49,150 nt of DNA from Bacteroidales bacterium (GCA_021740905.1 JAIOYV010000052.1:1-49150); one strand, 5' to 3'. Shown: positions 28,011-38,400, counted from the stretch's first letter. Notes: a model not told the origin generated them from the sequence alone. Numbers and translations: made by a program.

Positions 28011-31000
28011 ATGAAAAAAGCTATTTCATTATTTGTGCTGAGCTTGATGTTTATTAGCATTTCTCATGCACAAGGCATGACGGTCAAGGCAGATTCTGTG
28101 ATTGCCAATGTGGGCGACAGTGTTACGGTTCCAATCAATTTTAGCAATTTTGGAACGGTTGGTTCTATCACGCTGTACATTAACTACAACACCAGCTATT
28201 TGTCGTGGGGCCGGGGATTGAACTGGCATACGGGATTGTTGCCTGGTGAACCACTGATCAATGTAAATGCTGGCACCATCATTATCTCGTGGGCCGATGC
28301 AGCCGGGGCTATTATCAACGGAAAGTTGGTTGACCTGAAGTTTCAGTTTAACGGAGGCTCCAGCACGCTGGCATTCTCGGCCAATTGCGAAGTTACCGAT
28401 CATCAGCAAACTATCTTGTTCCCAACATACATAAACGGTTTGGTAAAACAAGCATTGACAGTTTCGGTTACAGCCGCCCAATCGACAATATGTATGGGGG
28501 CGAACACCCAGTTGTTTACCACTGCCAGCTATGGTTTTGGCAATTACACGTACACGTGGTCGTCAGTCCCACCCGGGTTTACCTCCAACCTACCCAATCC
28601 AATCGTCGTACCCGGAACTACCACAACCTACACAGTTACTGTTACGGATGGTGTAAATATGGCGAGTGCTTCCCAGACCATCGAAATATATGGCAACCCG
28701 CCCCCATCGGCTGTTTTGGGTTTACTGCCAGCCGATGGTTCCATCAACATGACTAAACCCTTTAGTTTTTCGTGGCTGCCATCGCTGTTTGCCACCACAT
28801 ACAATATTTATCTGTGGAAAAGTGGCGATCCTGTACCAACCACACCTTGGCAAACTACAAGCCAGATAAGCTATATTTACAATAATGATTTAGATTTTGG
28901 GACAACTTACAACTGGAAAGTCGAAGCAACAAATGTGTGTTACCAAACAACGAGTGCAGTACAAACATTTACCACCCGCTTTTTGCCCGACCTGATTGTG
29001 AATAGTGTCCAGACACCCACATCGGCCTATTCGGGCCAAAACTTTACGCTTACCTGGGAAGTGAAAAACCAGGGGACGGGTGGCTCAACCTCGCAACAGT
29101 GGTACGACAAGGTTTACCTGTCGACCGATACAACCCTGGAAACGGGTATTGATGTGTATTTGGGACAAGTATCGAACCTCAGCTATCTCGACATAAACCA
29201 AAGCTATGTGCAGAGCGAAAGTTTTGTGCTGCCCCAAGGGATTTCGGGAAATTACTACCTTTTTGTACATACCGATGGGAACAACCATTTATTGGAGGAG
29301 CATGATAATAATAACATAAGGAGAAACACAACCCCTTTATTGGTTACCCTTACACCTCCACCCGACTTACAGGTAAGCTCCATTATTACACCCAACAACA
29401 CCTTCTCAGGCTTATCGATAAATGCAACATGGACAGTGAAAAACTTTGGAGCTGGTGCCACTACTTCAACCTATTGGCAGGATCGTGTCTATTTATCTAC
29501 CGATGATGTTTTTGATGTCAGCAATGCAATAAACATGGGAACCTTTTTCCATACAGGAGCTTTACTTTCCAATGATACTTATACGAAAACAGAATCGTTC
29601 ACCATACCGGCCAATGTGTTCGGCACCTACTATGTGTATGTTCATACCGACTTCTTTAACCAAGTGTACGAACATGCCACCGAAAACAATAATGTCGGGC
29701 AAAGCGATTCTATAACTGTATTCCTAACTCCCCCTCCCGATCTTCAGGTAACATCCATTTCGCATGTGGGTTCGGCCTCGAACAAGGAAAGCGTCAGCCT
29801 TACCTATACAGTCCAAAACCTGGGTGGCTCGGCAACTCCATCCCACTTCTACGATAAAATTTGGCTTGTAAACAATGCTACTGGAGATATGACCAATGCC
29901 ATCGATATGGGGACATTTCACCATTATGGGGTTTTGAACCCAGGCGATTCGTATGCGAGGAATTATACCTACACCATACCCTCCGTTTCAGGCCCTTACT
30001 ATTTTTATGTGAAAACCGATTATAATAATACTGTTTTCGAACACCTGAATGAAAACAACAATACTTCACAAAGTTCAACAGCTATCCAAATAAACAATCC
30101 CGACCTGATTGTGAGCAACGTTTCGATACCCGCACAGGATAACACAGGAAACCCGATTCCGGTGAGCTGGACCATTAAAAACATCGGAACAGGTTCGGTA
30201 CTCTCTACCTCTTGGAAAGACAGGGTAATGCTTTCTTATATTGATGAATACTTCCCTAATTCCGTAACCCAGCTTGGCTTGTATACTTCCAATGTAAATC
30301 TTGCGCCTGGCGACAGTTTCGTCGTTAGCAAAATGATTACAATGCCTCAATTTGTACACGGGCCTTATTATATCTTTGTTTACACCGATTACCAGGCCCA
30401 TGTATTTGAAGGGCTTGCCGAAAACAACAACACAAACCATAGCACCAACATGTTGGAAATTATCCGGCCCGACCTGATTGTTTCCTCTGTGAATGGGCCT
30501 TCAACCGGAATGTCCGGCCAGACCATCACCCTCGACTGGGTGGTAAAAAACAACGGCATCACCAATCTTGCTTCCGGCTCCTGGACCGACCGTGTCTTGT
30601 ACTCAAAGTCGCAGGAATATTATCCAGACTCCGTTATCATGGTCGCAAATATTCCAAATGCCGGGCCTCTGGCAGCCGGCGACAGTATTCCTATGAGCGA
30701 AACAGTTCAACTTCCCAATGGGGTTACGGGGACATTCTATATGGCTGTGTACACCGATTTCAACAATACAATTTTTGAAAACAACAGCGAGAACAACAAT
30801 GTGACCGTATCTTTCACACCCATTGTGGTGTCGGAAGGCCCCTGGCCCGATTTGCAGGTCACGGGCATCGTTCATGCCGATTCTTCATCCGCAGGGCTAA
30901 ACATCCCATTTGCATTTACGGTTAGCAATATGGGGACATTCGCTGCCCAGGGCCATGCCTGGATCGATAAGATTTACATTTCCAATAACCCGATCTGGAC

Positions 31001-33329
31001 TGTGGGCACTTCGACTTTATTGAGGACGATAAACCGTCTTTCGCCCTTACCGGTAAGCGGCTCGTACACCATTTCGACCAATATCAATATCCCTACAAAT
31101 CTGTTGAGCGGGTACTATTATTTGTTTGTGTACACCGATGCTACCGATTCCATTTTCGAGAATACCAATAATTTCAATAATGTCCAGCAACTGGCCCCGA
31201 TCTATATCAGTCAATACCCACCTGTCGATTTGGCCGGAATTGCTTTTACTGTGCCAACGGCTGTTAATTCAGGTACCATGCAGAGTGTTGATTGGACAAT
31301 TGAAAACCAGGGGCAGGCAACCACGCTTACTTCATTCTGGTACGATGAGGTTTATTTGTCGGTCGATACTTTCTGGAACGCCACAACCGATTTCTTTGTC
31401 TATCAGAAAAAGAAATTCGGCCCTTTGCCCCCAGGAACATCATATACGCTTTCCGAAAACATTACCATTCCCAATGGTTTGTCGGGTGCTTATTATTTCA
31501 TCCTGGTGGCCGACAAGAACAACCTGAACAACGATGCCGATTTCAGCAATAATATTTATGTTGCCAGAGACGGAATGGGAGATCCCTTGGTTACCACAAT
31601 TACGTTGACTCCACCCCCCGATTTGCAGGTTACTTCCTTTACAGGGCCTACATCAGGATTTTCGGGTCAGAGTTTAGCCGTAAACTGGACCGTGATAAAT
31701 GATGGCGCCGGGACAACAGTTGCAACAGCATGGACCGATAAGTTTTACTTAAGCACCGATTTTCAAATTGGAACAGGAGATATCCTTGTTGGAACCTACA
31801 ATCATACAGGTGTACTAAATCCTACAGATAGCTATTCATCAAGTTTAAATCTGAATATTCCGATTTCGGCTTATGGAAACTATATCCTTATCGTTAAAAC
31901 TGATGCGAACGATGTAGTTTATGAGCACAGCAACGAGAACAACAACACAGCCTATTATTTTGCAACCATCATCCTGCCGCCACCGTGCGATTTAATTGTA
32001 TCAGATATTTCAGCACCCTCATCGGGAATTGCTGGCGAATCCCTTACATTGGAGTATACCTTACAAAATATAGGGCTAAATCCTGCATCAGGGTCAACGA
32101 AGGATATTATTTACTTCTCGAAAGATACAATTTGGGATATCGACGACCCGGTATTTAACATTAAGACCCACAACAATACAATCAATCCACAGGCACAGTA
32201 TACCTATTCGGTGACTGCCGATTTGAACAATGTTTCAGTGGGAGATTATTATGTAATTGTGAAAACCGACATCCTGGACAATATCAACGAAAGTGACAAT
32301 ACAAACAACAGCAAAGTTTCTGACGATTTGGTGAACGTGAATGTAAGCGAATTGCCATTAAACACAATTGTAGTTGATACTTTGGTCGATTTTGAAGAGC
32401 TATATTACAGGATTGAAATTGACGATACCTTGACAAACGAAACCCTATTTGCCCGCCTCGAAGGTGATTCGATCAATGGCAACAATGAGTTTTACATTCG
32501 CTTTGGCGACATTCCCTCCCGGGTAGAATATGATTATTCGCACGATAACCCCTTTCTCGGAAATCAGGAAATCCTGATTCCTAATTTGCAGATGGGCACT
32601 TATTATATTTTAGTGTATGGGAACTCGCTGGTGGCCACCGAGCAGGAAATAAGCTTATATGCCGAAATCCTCGACTTCGAGATTCGTTCCATTGTGGCCA
32701 ATCAAGGAGGGAATACTGGATCGGTTACAGTTCGGATGCGAGGTTCTAAATTTGACGCATCGATGAACATCAGCTTGCAGAATGGAACTGACACGATTAC
32801 GGCAACATCAGTTCATTTTGTAGACCCGACACTGGTTTACCCAACCTTTGACCTATTGGGGGCCAGCCCGGGGTTTTACGATGTGGTAGCCGATGGTTGG
32901 TTTTTTGTTCCGGTGACATTCACCCAGGATTCGATTACCTTTATTACCTCCCAAGAAATCATTGAAGCAACAGCTATTTTAGAAGATGGATTCGAGGTTG
33001 TAGCTGGTTCCTCCCCAAACTTGCAGGTAAATGTGATCCAACCTGCCAACACAAGGACCAATAGCATCGTAAGTATGTCGATTGAGTTTACCAATGCAGG
33101 AAATATCGACTTGCTTTCACCTTCAATAGTTTTAAACTCCCTGGTTGGAACACCCCTGGCATTCACCGTTTCGGGTTTGGCAAATTTGATAACAGAACTT
33201 GAAATTGTTTTATCGGAATCCAATGGGCCTCCAGGAATTCTCCGGCCCGGCGTAAGCGGCTCCATTGTAATTTATTCCAAATCATCAGCCGGTTTAGGCT
33301 TTATATTAACATTACCTAATAATTTATAA
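28011..33329 (+). CDS. Cohesin-like plus nine-CARDB surface protein (1772 aa) without sorting tail
   Basis: Starts at ATG 28011, 56 bases after the giant gene; an in-frame ATG 15 codons earlier would put charged residues ahead of the signal peptide (MKKAISLFVLSLMF..SHAQ). Residues 23-147 form a cohesin-like domain (VGDSVTVPINFSNFG, then ITLYINYNTSYLSW). A PKD-like domain (150-228) and an FN3-like domain (230-323) follow. Nine CARDB repeats start near residues 325, 450, 575, 696, 819, 945, 1070, 1200 and 1323, most opening (P/L)PDLxV and ending with an ENNN turn. The C-terminal part has a PPC-like domain (~1444-1560), an IPT-like region and an SIxFTNAGN domain ending LRPGVSGSIVIY. There is no YPNP-type tail, so anchoring must be by another route or by binding a partner. 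The next gene starts one base after the stop. Confidence 0.85.
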   Translation: MKKAISLFVLSLMFISISHAQGMTVKADSVIANVGDSVTVPINFSNFGTVGSITLYINYNTSYLSWGRGLNWHTGLLPGEPLINVNAGTIIISWADAAGAIINGKLVDLKFQFNGGSSTLAFSANCEVTDHQQTILFPTYINGLVKQALTVSVTAAQSTICMGANTQLFTTASYGFGNYTYTWSSVPPGFTSNLPNPIVVPGTTTTYTVTVTDGVNMASASQTIEIYGNPPPSAVLGLLPADGSINMTKPFSFSWLPSLFATTYNIYLWKSGDPVPTTPWQTTSQISYIYNNDLDFGTTYNWKVEATNVCYQTTSAVQTFTTRFLPDLIVNSVQTPTSAYSGQNFTLTWEVKNQGTGGSTSQQWYDKVYLSTDTTLETGIDVYLGQVSNLSYLDINQSYVQSESFVLPQGISGNYYLFVHTDGNNHLLEEHDNNNIRRNTTPLLVTLTPPPDLQVSSIITPNNTFSGLSINATWTVKNFGAGATTSTYWQDRVYLSTDDVFDVSNAINMGTFFHTGALLSNDTYTKTESFTIPANVFGTYYVYVHTDFFNQVYEHATENNNVGQSDSITVFLTPPPDLQVTSISHVGSASNKESVSLTYTVQNLGGSATPSHFYDKIWLVNNATGDMTNAIDMGTFHHYGVLNPGDSYARNYTYTIPSVSGPYYFYVKTDYNNTVFEHLNENNNTSQSSTAIQINNPDLIVSNVSIPAQDNTGNPIPVSWTIKNIGTGSVLSTSWKDRVMLSYIDEYFPNSVTQLGLYTSNVNLAPGDSFVVSKMITMPQFVHGPYYIFVYTDYQAHVFEGLAENNNTNHSTNMLEIIRPDLIVSSVNGPSTGMSGQTITLDWVVKNNGITNLASGSWTDRVLYSKSQEYYPDSVIMVANIPNAGPLAAGDSIPMSETVQLPNGVTGTFYMAVYTDFNNTIFENNSENNNVTVSFTPIVVSEGPWPDLQVTGIVHADSSSAGLNIPFAFTVSNMGTFAAQGHAWIDKIYISNNPIWTVGTSTLLRTINRLSPLPVSGSYTISTNINIPTNLLSGYYYLFVYTDATDSIFENTNNFNNVQQLAPIYISQYPPVDLAGIAFTVPTAVNSGTMQSVDWTIENQGQATTLTSFWYDEVYLSVDTFWNATTDFFVYQKKKFGPLPPGTSYTLSENITIPNGLSGAYYFILVADKNNLNNDADFSNNIYVARDGMGDPLVTTITLTPPPDLQVTSFTGPTSGFSGQSLAVNWTVINDGAGTTVATAWTDKFYLSTDFQIGTGDILVGTYNHTGVLNPTDSYSSSLNLNIPISAYGNYILIVKTDANDVVYEHSNENNNTAYYFATIILPPPCDLIVSDISAPSSGIAGESLTLEYTLQNIGLNPASGSTKDIIYFSKDTIWDIDDPVFNIKTHNNTINPQAQYTYSVTADLNNVSVGDYYVIVKTDILDNINESDNTNNSKVSDDLVNVNVSELPLNTIVVDTLVDFEELYYRIEIDDTLTNETLFARLEGDSINGNNEFYIRFGDIPSRVEYDYSHDNPFLGNQEILIPNLQMGTYYILVYGNSLVATEQEISLYAEILDFEIRSIVANQGGNTGSVTVRMRGSKFDASMNISLQNGTDTITATSVHFVDPTLVYPTFDLLGASPGFYDVVADGWFFVPVTFTQDSITFITSQEIIEATAILEDGFEVVAGSSPNLQVNVIQPANTRTNSIVSMSIEFTNAGNIDLLSPSIVLNSLVGTPLAFTVSGLANLITELEIVLSESNGPPGILRPGVSGSIVIYSKSSAGLGFILTLPNNL

Positions 33330-33330
33330 T

Positions 33331-36300
33331 ATGAGACTGAGAATATTTTTAGCAGCGGTACTGGCAATAGTATGCTCGGAATTCTATGGCCAGGCCATAT
33401 CGAATTCAGGATTTGTCTTTATTGATGGGAAATATATCGATGCTCCCTATCATGTGCACACAAAAGATCTGGCAGTTTATATCAATGGCCACCAAATAAC
33501 CGAACCCATAGAATGGCCTGTTGTGAACAAATCGGCTTTCGATCACGATCCGGGGCAGGCTCCTGCTATAAGCAAATATATGGGACTTGAAGAGGCATCG
33601 AAAATGCGCGAACCATCCTCCAATGTGCTGTATCATGCGGCCAAACAGTGGTACTTGTTTTCTCATTACAACTACGATGAGGCGATGCAAAAATCCATCG
33701 AATATTTCGAAAACCTTCCCAACGTAAAAAACCTTACCCTGTTAGGCGGAGGCTTGGCCGTTATGGAAGGGTACAATGGAGAAAAACGTAATATCGTGAT
33801 TGGTGGAGCAGACATGGAATACATGAACGCGGTTTGGGGACCAAACGGAAGTGGCCCACCATCAAAGCAAGAACTGATGCAACAAGTTGAGGGCAGGGCA
33901 AAACGCTACAAGGACCGTCTCGACAAAGGAGATTTATTTATTATCTATGGCCCTGACAACGAAGTTTCTTATGCCGAGCGCAAGGCAGCCCTCCTACTTC
34001 CCGAGTTATTAAAGGTGATGAAAGGAAATATTTCTGATACTGAAAAAGAATCCGAATTGATTTCGATCGGTCTAATCCCCGGTACTGAAAGGAAGGAAGC
34101 CTCTTCTTTTGTGAAGAATTACAAAATAAACAAAAAACTCGAAAAGCGCGTACAGGGATTGATCCAAAGGGTTGAAAAAGAATATGGCCCACAGGGTGAA
34201 TTGAAACGCAACAGCGATGAACTGATGCGCGAATATAAGGAGCAAAGGTATCAGCAGGGCGGAATTAATTCCCAAAAAGCAGCAGGCGGGGCTTACTCAC
34301 CTGATGGCAGCACCCTTTATGGAGGATGTCCTTATACTTATGAACCGGGATTTCATTATGCTGCTGAAACCCAGCCAATAATTGATGATGTCAAAGATCA
34401 GGACTACAATGCAACCATCACTTCCTATTTAGATGCCACACAACACGATGACAATACCGGCAATTATACCTACGCAAATTTTAAAAATATGAAATATGCC
34501 GATCTTTTATATTGGACCTGTCATGGAGGCCGGTCAAGTGTTCTGTTTGTGCTAAGGGTCACTTCAAAAGCAGCTGTCAACACATGGTCAGGGAACGATT
34601 CCCTAAATATTGTCCCTTTTGAAAACACATCCAAAAACTGGCCCACCGGACACCCTTGGTATGGTGTTGCATGGCCAGGCTGGGCAACTACCTTTTGGAA
34701 CCCTATCCTTACCCAGTCAAAAGCCATCACCATCCTTTCATGCTGTTATAGCCATCAGAATGGATGGGCGGCTGCCTGTGGTGGCGGTGTCACTTTTGGA
34801 TACGACACGGCGTGCTATTCGGCAAACAACATCACCAACGACAGGGAATTATTGCAACGAATGAGCGGGAAAAAAGGCAATGGGAATTTCCGTAAGGCAG
34901 GAGAAGCCTTCAATAATATGCCTGCCCATCTCGACCGGTTCAGGATTGTGCCAGCCAATGCACAGATAACCCTGGCACCTGGAACAAAGGATTATCTGCC
35001 CAGAGATGGAGACCTTGTTTTAGATAACGGAACCGGTTATTTCGAAGTAGATACTTGGTGCCACAGCACAATTCCTGCCAACCAGGCACTTACCTTTGCA
35101 ACCAGCGGCAATGTAACGATTTCCAATGTTCATTGGGAAGGAACCGGCGAAGTGAAAAAAGTTGTTTTCGATTGGTCTGGAAATGCCTGTTGGGAAGTTA
35201 CGGTGACTGTACATCACGATAAATGGCAAAGCTGGGGCGCAGCATCCACCACTTATCACAAATTGGACGTAAACAGGAAAACCCCAAATACAGAAAACGG
35301 AGAGTACACCTTTTATAGCCTCGACACCTTAGACCTTTCCTTATCCAAAACGGATGTCAAGTGCAAAGGCGGATCGGATGGTACGGCAACGGTTACCGTA
35401 ACCAACGGAACCCCTCCCTACACCTATCAATGGTCTCCGTCGGGTGGAGCAGGTGCAACGGCAACCGGCTTAAAAGCCGGGACTTATAAGGTCATTGTTA
35501 CGGATGCGAATATGTGTCATGCCCAAAAAAGCATTATTGTTAGCGAGCCTACCAAACTGAACCTTTCCCTTTCAGGAGGAGGCTCAATACCTTATTGCAT
35601 ACAGGATGGGCCACCCAACATAACCTTAACGGCGGTTGCATCGGGCGGGACACCTCCCTATACGTACAGTTGGCCCGGAGGAACTAAAACAGTTAGCTCA
35701 AGTGGCACTTACACCTGTAATGTAACAGATGATAATGGCTGTGTTGCAACCAAAAGGGTAAAAATTTGGTTTATCGCCATTGTGTGCTCGCGCGATCCCA
35801 ACGACATTGCCGGGCCTATTGGCTACGAGCCAGGGCAATGGGTATCAGTGAACGATCAGATGCCTTATACAATTAGGTTTGAAAACGACCCCGATTTTGC
35901 AACAGCACCGGCTCAGGTCGTAACCGTAAATTTACCCTTTGATGATAACCTAAATCCATACTCGCTGCGATTGGGCGATTTTGGTTTTGCCAATTTCATT
36001 TTCAGCGTTCCACAGAATAGCATATTTTATTCGCAACGGCTCGATGTGGTCGATTCGCTTGGAGTTTATGTAGATATTACCGCCGGAATTGATGTAAACA
36101 ACAACGAAGCATTTTGGATTTTCGAATCCATCGACCCCGCAACGGGGCTTCCCCCCGCCGATGCCTTGACTGGATTTTTACCGGTTAACGACTCGATCAC
36201 CCACAGGGGCGAAGGGTTCGTCTCATATACGGTGATGCCAAAAACCACATCACAAACCGGCGATTCTGTTTTTGCAACAGCCGAAATCGTATTCGACATA

Positions 36301-38319
36301 AACGAACCCATCGTTACAAATACCTGGGAAAATATTATCGATGCCCTCCCTCCCACTTCAGCGATGGACCCATTGCCGGCATTTTCGACCAACCTAACAA
36401 TACCATTGACCTGGACAGCCCAGGATGATATTGGCGGGGTTGGCGTGGGTTCCTACGATTTGTTCTATTCAAAAGATGGCGGTCCAATCACCTTGCATAT
36501 CGCAGGGCTTGACACCAGTTACTATGAATTTTCTGCTGATAATAATTCATCTTATGGTTTCTACGTAATAGCCATCGACCACACAGGCAACCGCGAAGCA
36601 AACAAAACGGCACCCGATGTAAGCATCACAGTAGGGGCACCTTCCCTTGAGCTTACCTTGCCAGGTCTGTCGAATGTGTATTGCGTGGGAAGTGAAATGC
36701 AGATTGAATGGCTTGCGATGGGGATCAACGAAATCAATATTGATATTTCGAATGACGCAGGGGCTACTTACACCAATATTGCCACTTTGGTCGATGCCTC
36801 CCTCGGAGCCTATCTGTGGCAAATCCCTTCAGCATTCCAGGCCAGCAACAATTGTTTAATAAGGCTTTCAACTTCCTTAATGGAATATGTGGCAACAAGC
36901 AACCCAATTATGATCAAAGACCTTCCAACTGTAAACTTAGGCCCCAACTTGTTGTACGGCCTATCCGATCAGGTTACACTTGATGCGGGGGCGGGATTTG
37001 CAAGTTACGATTGGAGCAATGCTGAAACCACCCAGCAACTAAGTTTCTACGGATTTGATTTAGGCATTGGCACATTTACGTTTACGGTCACGGTTACCGA
37101 TAGCTACTCTTGTTCCGGGACGGGTTCAGTCGATGTTGAAATTGAAGGGGGCGATACCTGTTATCAAACCATTGGCCTGCCTGTAAATTGGAGCATATTC
37201 TCCACCAATGTAAATCCTTTCGAGCCTAACATGGTTAATTTGACTGCCCCGATTGCTTCGGTGTTGATTTTGGTAAAAAATGAACAAGGCGCTGTGTACT
37301 GGCCCTATTTTCAACTGAACGACATTGGTGACCTTCTGATCGGAAAAGGCTACCTGATAAAATTAGCAGCAGCAGCAAACCTTTCCGTAGAGGGTGAGTG
37401 CATAGTTCCCGAGATCATCCCGATAAGCTTACTAACTGGATGGAATATGATTGGGTATTTACGTCAGAACCCGGCACCTGTGGTAAGTATGTTAAGTTCC
37501 ATTTCAAGCTCGGTTATTTTGGTGAAAAACTCGCAAGGCAATGTTTATTGGCCATTTTTCACAATCGACCAAATTGGCAACATGAACCCCGGCGAAGGAT
37601 ACCAGATTAAAATGGTTGCACCCGAAACATATTACTATCCGGCCAACTCTGCGAGTGTTTCAAAGGTTGTTATACATAATCCACCATCGGTTTATTTTGG
37701 AAAAGCCAGCTGCACAGGTACCAATATGACCTTAGGAATACCCCTAACGGCCTGGGAGAACCTGCCTGCCCGCAACGATGAAATTGGCGTATTCGACCCC
37801 GAGGGCATCCTTGTAGGTTCGGGTGTGTTTGATGGAAGCAACATGGCCATTTCGATATGGGGCAACGACGAATACAGCGACCAAACCGATGGCATGAAAA
37901 AAAGCGATAAGTTTACATTGAGAAGATGGAATAAATCCTCAGGTTCGGTTTCCGATATTATCATCCACCGGTGGATGGAGGGCGACAATATCTACAGCGA
38001 GAATAAAATTGCTATTGCAGATAAGCTATTGGTTGCCGGGTTGGACAACAATACGGAAGCCATACTGCACCAGAATGTTCCCAATCCGTTCAAGGGAAAT
38101 ACCGAAATCAGTTTTTACCTGCCCGGGAAAATGCAGGTCGAACTGGCCCTATTTAATGCGCTTGGCGATAAGTTGATCGAACTGATACCTGCTACTGAGA
38201 TGCCGGAAGGCATCCATAAGTACGAACTGGATGCAAAGAGTTTATCGACGGGAACCTACTTCTACCGGCTGTCTACACCCGATAAAACAATAACGAAAGC
38301 ACTTAACCTGATCAATTAG
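33331..38319 (+). CDS. T9SS surface protein with a CHAT/caspase-like (clan CD) cysteine peptidase domain (1662 aa)
   Basis: Signal peptide 1-21. A helical, charged region (about 90-320, with a KKLEKRVQGLIQRVEKEYG stretch) could be a pro-region. Residues ~335-540 look like a clan CD peptidase. A hydrophobic strand runs into WTCHGG (His 398), a second strand into ITILSCCYS (Cys 471/472), and a FGYDTACYSAN segment and FRKAGEAFNN helix follow, as in CHAT proteases. After this come a SprB-type repeat (668-745), a second PKD-like unit (750-815) and the DPNDIAGPIGYEPGQW domain (~822-1005). Then there are two FN3/Ig-like units, a PKD-like unit (1198-1272), two LTGWNMIGYL-type repeats (1273-1445), a DEIGVFDPEG domain (1450-1565) also found in the gene at 48284, and a Por tail (1570-1662). 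Peptidase activity is inferred, not proven. Confidence 0.78.
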   Translation: MRLRIFLAAVLAIVCSEFYGQAISNSGFVFIDGKYIDAPYHVHTKDLAVYINGHQITEPIEWPVVNKSAFDHDPGQAPAISKYMGLEEASKMREPSSNVLYHAAKQWYLFSHYNYDEAMQKSIEYFENLPNVKNLTLLGGGLAVMEGYNGEKRNIVIGGADMEYMNAVWGPNGSGPPSKQELMQQVEGRAKRYKDRLDKGDLFIIYGPDNEVSYAERKAALLLPELLKVMKGNISDTEKESELISIGLIPGTERKEASSFVKNYKINKKLEKRVQGLIQRVEKEYGPQGELKRNSDELMREYKEQRYQQGGINSQKAAGGAYSPDGSTLYGGCPYTYEPGFHYAAETQPIIDDVKDQDYNATITSYLDATQHDDNTGNYTYANFKNMKYADLLYWTCHGGRSSVLFVLRVTSKAAVNTWSGNDSLNIVPFENTSKNWPTGHPWYGVAWPGWATTFWNPILTQSKAITILSCCYSHQNGWAAACGGGVTFGYDTACYSANNITNDRELLQRMSGKKGNGNFRKAGEAFNNMPAHLDRFRIVPANAQITLAPGTKDYLPRDGDLVLDNGTGYFEVDTWCHSTIPANQALTFATSGNVTISNVHWEGTGEVKKVVFDWSGNACWEVTVTVHHDKWQSWGAASTTYHKLDVNRKTPNTENGEYTFYSLDTLDLSLSKTDVKCKGGSDGTATVTVTNGTPPYTYQWSPSGGAGATATGLKAGTYKVIVTDANMCHAQKSIIVSEPTKLNLSLSGGGSIPYCIQDGPPNITLTAVASGGTPPYTYSWPGGTKTVSSSGTYTCNVTDDNGCVATKRVKIWFIAIVCSRDPNDIAGPIGYEPGQWVSVNDQMPYTIRFENDPDFATAPAQVVTVNLPFDDNLNPYSLRLGDFGFANFIFSVPQNSIFYSQRLDVVDSLGVYVDITAGIDVNNNEAFWIFESIDPATGLPPADALTGFLPVNDSITHRGEGFVSYTVMPKTTSQTGDSVFATAEIVFDINEPIVTNTWENIIDALPPTSAMDPLPAFSTNLTIPLTWTAQDDIGGVGVGSYDLFYSKDGGPITLHIAGLDTSYYEFSADNNSSYGFYVIAIDHTGNREANKTAPDVSITVGAPSLELTLPGLSNVYCVGSEMQIEWLAMGINEINIDISNDAGATYTNIATLVDASLGAYLWQIPSAFQASNNCLIRLSTSLMEYVATSNPIMIKDLPTVNLGPNLLYGLSDQVTLDAGAGFASYDWSNAETTQQLSFYGFDLGIGTFTFTVTVTDSYSCSGTGSVDVEIEGGDTCYQTIGLPVNWSIFSTNVNPFEPNMVNLTAPIASVLILVKNEQGAVYWPYFQLNDIGDLLIGKGYLIKLAAAANLSVEGECIVPEIIPISLLTGWNMIGYLRQNPAPVVSMLSSISSSVILVKNSQGNVYWPFFTIDQIGNMNPGEGYQIKMVAPETYYYPANSASVSKVVIHNPPSVYFGKASCTGTNMTLGIPLTAWENLPARNDEIGVFDPEGILVGSGVFDGSNMAISIWGNDEYSDQTDGMKKSDKFTLRRWNKSSGSVSDIIIHRWMEGDNIYSENKIAIADKLLVAGLDNNTEAILHQNVPNPFKGNTEISFYLPGKMQVELALFNALGDKLIELIPATEMPEGIHKYELDAKSLSTGTYFYRLSTPDKTITKALNLIN

Positions 38320-38323
38320 AGAG

Positions 38324-38353
38324 AAAAGCCCCGGAAACGGGGCTTTTTTTTTT
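38324..38353 (+). terminator. Strong intrinsic terminator of the 21-kb operon
   Basis: AAAAGCCCCG, a GAAA tetraloop and CGGGGCTTTT form a 10-bp stem followed by a T10 run. A matching A-run on the left makes it able to work in both directions, which suits the convergent CotH gene. Confidence 0.93.
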
Positions 38354-38373
38354 ATATCCCTCAATAAAATCCT

Positions 38374-38400
38374 TATCATCGAATTGATCGAATTAATCGG
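38374..38400. repeat. Palindromic-repeat family, arm-only copy (A)
   Basis: TATCATCGAATTGATCG followed by AATTAATCGG. The same arm appears inverted at the right side of copy C and in variant form at the start of copy B. It lies just after the CotH gene stop. Confidence 0.65.
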
